Part shown: positions 57,515 through 64,000 of the stretch, in pieces
How the letters are laid out: every line of letters starts with the position of its first letter
Numbering within the stretch: the first letter of the stretch is position 1
Assembly: GCA_964017065.1 (NCBI GenBank)
Contig: OZ024788.1
Span: 9,527,761-9,591,760 of the forward strand
Source of the DNA: Haliclona indistincta
Taxonomy: Eukaryota > Porifera > Demospongiae > Haplosclerida > Chalinidae
Direction of reading: 5' to 3'
Length of the DNA: 64,000 nt
Translations under genes and position numbers: made by a program
The notes under the pieces: model-generated
What the model was told of the DNA's origin: nothing
What the model saw: the letters and a program-made list of their open reading frames with translations, nothing else
The model's database searches: none

Positions 57515-58076
57515 AATGTTATACTTTAGTCTTGTAGACATGATTGTAGTAATTATACATGTATTAATGCTTTTAGAGAACTAATTTATCGATATTGTAT
57601 TTTGTAATACAATGACTTCATAAACATGCGTCGTATCTTGTCTGTCACGCTTTTCAGTCTGCACGCTTCTAACGTGACAATGACAACTGTTCACATGCTT
57701 CCACAAGCTGTACAGTGATAGTAGTCCCAGTAGTACTAGTGTACAATACTCCGTATACAGCTTTAGCAGTACAATACTCAGTATCTAAGTGTACACATGT
57801 ATTTTTATACTACATGTATACACGTAACGCATTATAATGCAGATATACGAACTGCAAAGATAAACACCGTATTATAACAAAGTCAGTAAAAATATCATAA
57901 CCACAAGCAATCAGATTCAAATTTACCGAGTTGTGTTGTGTAATTATTTATTTATGCTAGCTTTCACTAAAGTACAGTCATCCCTAGCACAAGTGGGAGT
58001 TCAAACACAGTATCTTTGTTAACACAATATTCATCCGAAATGTGATGTCACAGATAAATAATTCTATGGTGTTACC
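57515..58076. other. Spacer with a receptor TM-exon relic
   Basis: At about 57674-57745 the phrase AGCTGTACAGTGATAGTAGT plus CCCAGTAGTACTAGTG matches the TM exon of locus D but is truncated. Otherwise AT-rich with no gene. Confidence 0.5.
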
Positions 58077-58683
58077 AAGGGCGTATAGAGAAAGAGGGCA
58101 TGCAACCGTCAATCACTCTGTAGGATAGCGAAATATTAATTGTTACTAAAAATAAACATCAATTAAACTCCGTATGCTTTTAGTATACAGTGCATACGTC
58201 AGAGCGTATGCGGAGAGTGCAGAAATGGCTAGTACAGATAGCCAGCTGGTACACCTGTATCTAAACAGCGACGTAGTGACAGTAGTAGCTGCTCGCCCTT
58301 GTCTCCTTGTCTGTAACCGCTAGACGATTGCTTGTTGCTAAATGCGCGAGGGAAGGCACACTAGTCACGCATTCTTCAAGCTGGAGGCCATTGCACTAGC
58401 TATTCAAACACGCAGACGGCAAAGGCGCCAGGAGAACACCGGCGGACTGGTATGCGTCGCTAGCTGTGCCTGAGATCGCAGGACACGTTGCCTAGGCGCG
58501 GCGTAGGTAGGTTGGTTGACTGGTTCATGGATCTGAAAATATATTTATGCGTCATTTGTTACCGCCTACTTTTTTCTACGTCAGTAATTGATGGGCGTAA
58601 CTTCTAATTTTAGTAACAATTAATATTTCGCTATCCTACGGGAGTGATTGACGGTTGCATGCCCTCTTTCTCTATACGCCCTT
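58077..58683. mobile_element. Mutator-like non-autonomous element (9-bp TSD, long TIRs)
   Basis: 607 bp with ~80-bp inverted ends starting AAGGGCGTATAGAGAAAGAG, directly flanked by the 9-bp duplication GGTGTTACC on both sides (58068-58076, 58684-58692). A 9-bp duplication and long TIRs are typical of Mutator-like elements. The GC-richer interior has no transposase frame. Confidence 0.85.
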
Positions 58684-59011
58684 GGTGTTACCAAGCAACA
58701 ATGGACCAAGATTGATTATTAGTCTATCACAGGGCGTATTCAATTTCAGAAAAAAGGATCTACAGCATCGGTGTTTCATTGCCAAAACAAGCAGTGGACA
58801 CGGAGTCAATTTTTCGGATTTTATCTCCTTAATTATACAGCTATGGCAAGCATTGAGTAGTTGACTTCATTGGATGACTCTGCTAGCTGGAAACCTGTTC
58901 CCAAGGTCACTAGTCTCCAGTGATCTCGCCAGAAAAATGGAATAAGGGGGTAATGTAATGCCGCGCGCGAAGCGTGTGCCAACATTTTTGTGCTAATTAT
59001 ATTCATGATGG
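58684..59011. other. Short spacer
   Basis: Resumes the sequence interrupted by the Mutator-like element. No gene or repeat recognised. Confidence 0.4.
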
Positions 59012-59365
59012 GTGTGGTCAATTATTTATAAACAGCACGCGGCATGGCGTCGTCGACTCAAGCTAGATCCACGCCAAAGGCGCTTCGAATTACGGAACGA
59101 CGAGTTACTCCTGACTGGTGGAGCAAGCAGTCTTTCGGATGATTGCGATCAGGACGATGGTATGCAACATAAACGACGAGGAGCGGTTGATAGCTGGAGA
59201 TTGTTTGCTGAACTCGACTGGAAGAAAAAATACCCGTGGATACAAGCAAGGAGCGATGGTATATATTGTGCCTACTGTTCACACAGCCATGCTTCAACCA
59301 GAAATAAAAATAACCAGTTCCAAATAACCAATTTTCTGTTTGATTTGTTATCTGTATGTCAATGA
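59012..59365 (+). pseudogene. Possible hAT/TTF-type zinc-finger fragment
   Basis: Frame of up to 117 codons containing DWKKKYPWIQARSDGIYCAY followed by CSHSHAS, resembling the TTF/BED-like N-terminal zinc finger of hAT-derived proteins (W...G-x-x-C-x-x-C). It is followed by a stop shortly after and no transposase domain is seen. Likely a truncated transposon-derived gene; the identification is weak. Confidence 0.35.
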
Positions 59366-60066
59366 TGAAGGGGGGTACACATATCATTAAAGTGATCAAT
59401 AAGGGGGTGCAACAGCACTATAGGGGGGAATGTACCGCTTTATCCATTGCTAGTGAGATCTCTGCTAGTCTCTGTTCAAATTTTACTACAATCAAAAATA
59501 ATCACCAAATACCTCTGTACATTCCCGTGCTACCTTAGAGAAGTATTTTACAGCAACACATGTTGACTGCTTCCAGGTCATGTGGTTAAATTGCTATAGG
59601 CTGAGCTGTCCATTTTTAAATGCGTTGCTAGCAAATATGGCTATAGTCTATAGCAGCTCTAGTCTAGTTTGTAGTTTGTTGTCTTCTTTGGTATGGAAAG
59701 TGAAAAAGCAGAAAGGTAAATAACCACAAGAGTTTAGTAGAAGTGTCTATAGCATTCAATACTAAATTCCTGGCAATGTCATATGTCATAAAGCAATACC
59801 CTTTTGTGTTCTAGGTTAGACACCGAGGCCATGGGAACTACGCAATATAGAAACCCGAGGAAACCTTATAGAACCCGAGCACGTAGCGCGAGGGTTCTAT
59901 GGCGACGTGAGGGTTTTTATACCGTGTGGATCCCGTTGGCCGGGCTGTGTCTAACTGATTTAGACCATAGCAACTGTTGCTATACAGAAGCTGTTATCGA
60001 TGCAAATTTTACTGAAAGTATCTATCAACTCGCGGCGAGTATCTACATGTATTCATTCGTGTAGGT
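59366..60066. other. Spacer without recognised gene
   Basis: An 86-codon frame at 59804-60064 contains an inverted phrase (AGAACCCGAGCACGTAGCGC / GCGAGGGTTCTATGG), which suggests another small palindromic element and not a gene. Confidence 0.35.
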
Positions 60067-60760
60067 ATGTATATGTTACGACCCGATTCACAACCTGACC
60101 CGTTTCGAAGCCGGCCGCCGGTTTCGAAGCCGGTCAACCCGATTTACAACCACATAACTCAGTTGACCCGGTTTAAAACCGAACGTTTCAATGCTTCAGG
60201 GTGCCCACTAGCACGCTATATCGACAGAACCTACGTAGGAGTGCTGTCGCGGTTGAGCTCACTGCAGTGCAGCGCAGCAAGACTGGAACAGTGTCCGCGG
60301 AGGCGATTTATAGAGCATCATGTGCTACAACAGTCATCGACAGGAGCGTCATTTTAAGTGGTTTAGCAGCGCAGCACAGCAAGCCTACCTGCTAAATTGA
60401 CAGGAATGCCGTTACGAGTGGTTCAGCAACGTAGCACATGCACAGCAAGAAATGTTGTGTGCATGCAACAGTTGTTTTTAACAATCAATTAAACTGCACT
60501 AAAATCCATAGGAACATGTCACAGCTTCTTCTTCAAACGTACGTGACTCCTGTACATCGAAGCAAATTTAAAGAACAGTATGATTGCGATGCAATGTATA
60601 CTGGACACTCAGAGTACACGTTATGTTTAGTCTGTTACACGCGCGCACTTAGCATTATGCACGCTTTGAATCTGGCGCGCAGCTAGCTAACCCGCTTCGA
60701 AACCGGTCGACCGGCTTTGAAGCGGGTCAAAGGTTGTGAATCGGGTCGTAACATATACAT
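60067..60760. mobile_element. 694-bp GC-rich TIR element
   Basis: Inverted ends ATGTATATGTTACGACCCGA...TTCACAACCT (about 30 bp). Subterminal repeats of the phrase TTCGAAGCCGG / CCGGTTTCGAA. No transposase frame. Target duplication not evident. Confidence 0.75.
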
Positions 60761-61051
60761 TCACGTGGTGTCTACAGCATTTAGAGACCTGAATTCAGCC
60801 AATCAAATTACTGCATTCATACATATGCTATGATCTAAACACAAAATTACTATGTCAACAACTCCACAAACAACAGGAAATTGACATAACATTGAGAAAC
60901 TATAACTATATAGTTTCACAGTTGACACAATTGACGACATTTCAACTGTGTTGACAAATTGACATGCACATGTACTTGCACTGCTGTTTGCTGCTATAAT
61001 ATTGCTGGCTACGAGTATCACTCAACTGTCAATATATCAGGTCTGTTAGTA

Positions 61052-63080
61052 ATGGTGTCCAGTGAGTTGGTGGTTCTACTGATAGTATGTGTTGGAATCA
61101 ATACTGGATCAACAAAAGGTGAGACTGACAACACAGAACCAGCATCTTTACTATATAGCCATTAATTTTTGTAACGAATACTGTAAAATCCTTGGTGTGA
61201 TTCATAATACACATGTAGCATAGATCTCAAGGGTTGCTGCAAAGTCCATGTCTATGAGTGTTTTTATCAGGCAGCTATATAAACTGCCTCAGGAGTCGTT
61301 TACACGTACAGATATTTAGGCAAAAACAGAGAAAAGATGTCTCCATTTAGATCCCATGTTTACACGAATACAATGAAAACACGCCTGAAAAAGAAGACTT
61401 TTGAAAACTGGGACTTTAGTGGACTTGAAAATGGAGCAAGTAAAAAGCCTGTTTAAACGCCAAAAACAGACACACACTTTTGATACGAGCATACCTTTGG
61501 CTCCATAGTTGCAGAGAATGCCACCAAGAGTCTTATAAGCACGTCTATATAGTAAACTAGTGGCTTTGGCTTTGTGAGTAGAAGGCACACGAGTGCTTTT
61601 CATGAGTTGCTAATGTTCAAATTGCACCTACGAAGCCTTTTTCCAATAATTTGAACCTACAAATCGAATCTACAAGTGCCTAATACATATAAGCAGTTAA
61701 CTACTGATTCAGAAATTTCAGGGAAGGCTGCAAGCCATAACTCAAAAATGAAAGCATTTGTAGCATGATGGACAGAACGAATGACAAAGCATGTACTGTA
61801 ACCCTCGCGTATGAGCCGAGAATCAGTAGTACAGGTGTACATGAACAAGTAATTGTCTTTTTGTACAGATTATTCTCTATCAACAACTCTATCACCATTT
61901 TCAACAACTCTATCACCATCTTCAACAACTCTATCACCATTTGTAACAACTCTATCACCATTTGTAACAAGTCCATCACCATTTGTAACAAGTCCATCAC
62001 CATTTGTAACAACTCTATCACCATTTTCAACAGATCTATCACCATTTTTAAGAAATCTATCACCATCTTTAACAACTCTATCACCATCTTCAACAAGTCT
62101 CACCATCTTTAACAACAATAATTTACCATCTTCATCATTTCTAGCTTCATCGCCAACAGCACTACCATCTCTACCACTAGTGTGTAAGTACATATACCTA
62201 CACTACACTACGGCACTAGTAACAGACAGAAGCTAAATATACAACACAAGTTCAGTAAATGTTTCACAACAAGCCAAAGTCTTACATTATATTACTAACT
62301 CTACCTTAAATCACTACCGTATAGCTGGTATATTTCGTGAGGCTATTTTTCGTGAGTTATATTTTCGTTTTTAGTCGCCCAAGCAAGCCACACCTGGATG
62401 CCTTTCTCATTCCTCTGGATTTGGTAGCCACCAACCTGGTCACATACTACTGGCTTTAAGTAGCATATGTTCTTGCAAAGTGCAAAGCTATTCTTTGTGA
62501 AGTGCTAGGCTAAATTTTCGCGCACACAAAATTTTTTCTCTTTGACTGGTATAACAAAAAATAAATTTTAACCTCACGAAAGTTACCAGCCAATACGGTA
62601 ATAATTTCTCCCTCACTGCAGCCATTATCAGTATCACTAGTGATGTGTTCAGTGTTACTACAACTGTTACCATGACAGCAACTACAGTGACAACAACTTA
62701 TTGTCTCACACCACAATCCTCAACTAATGTCACTACTGATGCTGCCTCCACTAACTGTACAGTGATAGTAGTCCCAGTAGTAGTAGTACTAGTACTAGTG
62801 ATACTAGTAGAGTGTGTTATAATCATTATAGTGTACTATAGAGGTAAGCAAGGAGCTAGTGTACTAGTAACTAAACAACAAGAATCAACAAAGTGAGTGA
62901 TTGTGTTACTATAGTGATGTTGCTAGTCTCATCTACTGTAGTAATGATATAGAGTGCTCTCACAACACATGTTATGAACTTCATGAGCACAACAGCCAGC
63001 TAGCTAAGGAGCAGCTTTATGATGAACCACAAGTACTACTGGACACAACTGACCCATCAGAAGTGACTGAATACTACTGA
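61052..63080 (+). CDS. Receptor locus D: mucin-like single-pass membrane protein with tyrosine tail
   Basis: Four exons (61052-61118, 61869-62183, 62622-62892, 62942-63080) join in consistent phase to 263 residues. Exon 1 is the family signal peptide (MVSSELVVLLIVCVGINTGS). Exon 2 encodes a Ser/Thr/Pro-rich stalk of about 11 seven-residue repeats (TTLSPF(S/V)-like), likely O-glycosylated. Exon 3 adds a Thr-rich segment with N-glycosylation sites (NVT, NCT) and a TM at ~175-198 with an in-membrane Glu191 (ILVECV), then YYRGKQGASVLVTK as in A. Exon 4 gives TCYELH, QLYDEPQV and terminal EYY. It lacks the ITSM array. The best-preserved family member; ligand and partners unknown. The 3' flank matches that of locus A. 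Confidence 0.78.
61869..62100 (+). repeat. 21-bp coding repeat (mucin-like stalk)
   Basis: About 11 units of ACAACTCTATCACCATTTTC with one variable base, in frame with locus D exon 2. Other frames and the antisense strand also stay open because the period is divisible by three. Confidence 0.9.
62315..62600. mobile_element. TIR element in intron 2 of locus D (TACCGTATAG family)
   Basis: Ends TACCGTATAGCTGGTA and the inverted TTACCAGCCAATACGGTA. Interior has TTTCGTGAGG and CCTCACGAAAG subterminal inverted phrases. Related to 3756-3947 and to the end near 47224. Confidence 0.7.
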
Positions 63081-63851
63081 GCTATGAATTAATGAGCAGA
63101 ACTATACTGCTGTACACAGAGTGACACAATCATTTTGATTTCTCTCCTTTTCTTTTCAACTTATTTTTTCAACAGCTGAAACTATTGCATACATGTTGGC
63201 TCAATGTATCAATACTTGTAAATATCATAACTTTGGTTCATAACTGTAGTACTAACTAAATAATGTGATACCAACTGTAGTGTCCTGGATACTATGTAAT
63301 ACTCATCGAACAAACAAACCTCAATCTCGACATTACTAAGAACGACATCTCATCTCTAGGGCTCATCGAACCTTAGCGATAACAACTGACATAGTTTTTG
63401 TGAGTTATCGTCGATAATGTGAGGAAGCCACTGTGTATTTTCCTCATTTTATCGACATGACTCCAGCAAAACATCGAAAAGGATCCATCATGCCCTCGAA
63501 ACTGTCCTTGGCTTGAAGCTGAGCGCTTCTTAAACACTTGGTAGCACTGCACGTCGAGTAATCATTATTTGAAAATTGTTGCACGTTGAGTGTAAATTGC
63601 GTACTCCGCACTTTGCAGATTTTGTCGAGTCGCTGGCCATGTAGGGACGCAAGTTGTGATGCTGTAAAGCAAGTTCTGTGCTGTATGCTCCTTTTTGTCA
63701 GACGGCGCAGACAAAAGAACTTTGCTCATTAATATTCATAACAAAGGGGGATTCGCCAAGTATGAGCACAAATGCTTGAATTGGTCAAAATGTTTGAAAG
63801 CACTGTCACTTTAGTAATAGTGCTTTTAGCACTAGCACAAAAATGTCTGAC
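63081..63851. other. 3' flank of locus D and spacer
   Basis: 63081-63260 closely matches the region after the locus A stop, so it is probably 3' untranslated sequence. 63290-63850 shows no gene. Confidence 0.45.
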
Positions 63852-64000
63852 CCATCTCTGGTATCTAAAGAATTGACATGCAAACACAATTTGGGTTTAT
63901 TATCAATCACAGGTATTTTTCAGATCTCTGCATTGACACTGCACAATTAAATTTATTTTCCCAGGAGTACACTCTCGCCAATACCTGATAGCTGCCTAGA
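63852..64000 (+). pseudogene. Decayed copy of the 3' end of the repeat/nuclease-like gene
   Basis: Matches 57211-57365 across the exon-intron-exon junction: GAATTGACATGCAAACACAA, ATCAATCACAGGTATTTTTC, GATCTCTGCATTGACACTGC, TTTTCCCAGGAGT and GCTGCCTAGA. The second exon has a premature TGA (CCTGATAG). Cut by the window edge. Confidence 0.8.

Overview
The window looks like nuclear DNA from an early-branching animal, most likely a demosponge of the Amphimedon type. This is inferred from the mix of metazoan gene families (ETS factors, a TRAF, PSMA2, a divergent 7TM receptor), very short spliceosomal introns, AT-rich spacers and many small inverted-repeat transposons. No rRNA gene, CRISPR array or bacterial-style operon is visible. 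All exon joins below were made by eye from GT/AG sites and codon phase; there is no transcript evidence.

Layout. 1-3.4 kb: two tandem paralogous 7TM receptor genes (minus strand; the first runs off the left edge) with a shared upstream block. 4.5-5.2 kb: a 30-bp minisatellite. 11-25 kb: a minus-strand gene run made of an ETS factor, a TRAF-family RING/MATH gene split by a 4.3-kb intron, and a second ETS factor with a short upstream coding exon. 24.9-34.2 kb: the 3' half of PSMA2 (proteasome alpha2), whose last intron is about 8 kb and holds two arrays of one 73-bp minisatellite; its 5' exons were not found. 34-41 kb: mostly non-coding, with GT microsatellites and small hairpin and inverted-repeat elements.

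41-64 kb is the accessory and most unusual part. It holds four loci (A-D) of a small family of single-pass membrane proteins. They share a near-identical signal-peptide exon, a TM exon and a tyrosine-rich tail. Locus A carries eleven perfectly periodic 128-bp units (78-nt exon + 50-nt intron), each exon encoding one T-x-Y-x-x-V motif, the consensus of an immunoreceptor tyrosine-based switch motif (ITSM). Locus D is complete with a mucin-like ectodomain exon. Locus B is split inside its TM exon by a 4.3-kb DNA transposon encoding a THAP-DDE transposase and a SWIM-YqaJ-PHD protein. Locus C is only a signal exon. A gene with about 20 copies of a 9-residue repeat and a possible PD-(D/E)XK nuclease-like C-terminus follows locus C, and a decayed copy of its 3' end follows locus D, so a receptor-plus-nuclease-like pair may be the duplicated unit.

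Paralogous empty sites inside the window (A against B) date several insertions and define their target-site duplications. How the genes work together can only be suggested. The A-D proteins look like phosphotyrosine-signalling surface receptors of unknown ligand. TRAF and ETS proteins are typical downstream signalling and transcription factors, but nothing in the sequence ties them to the receptors.
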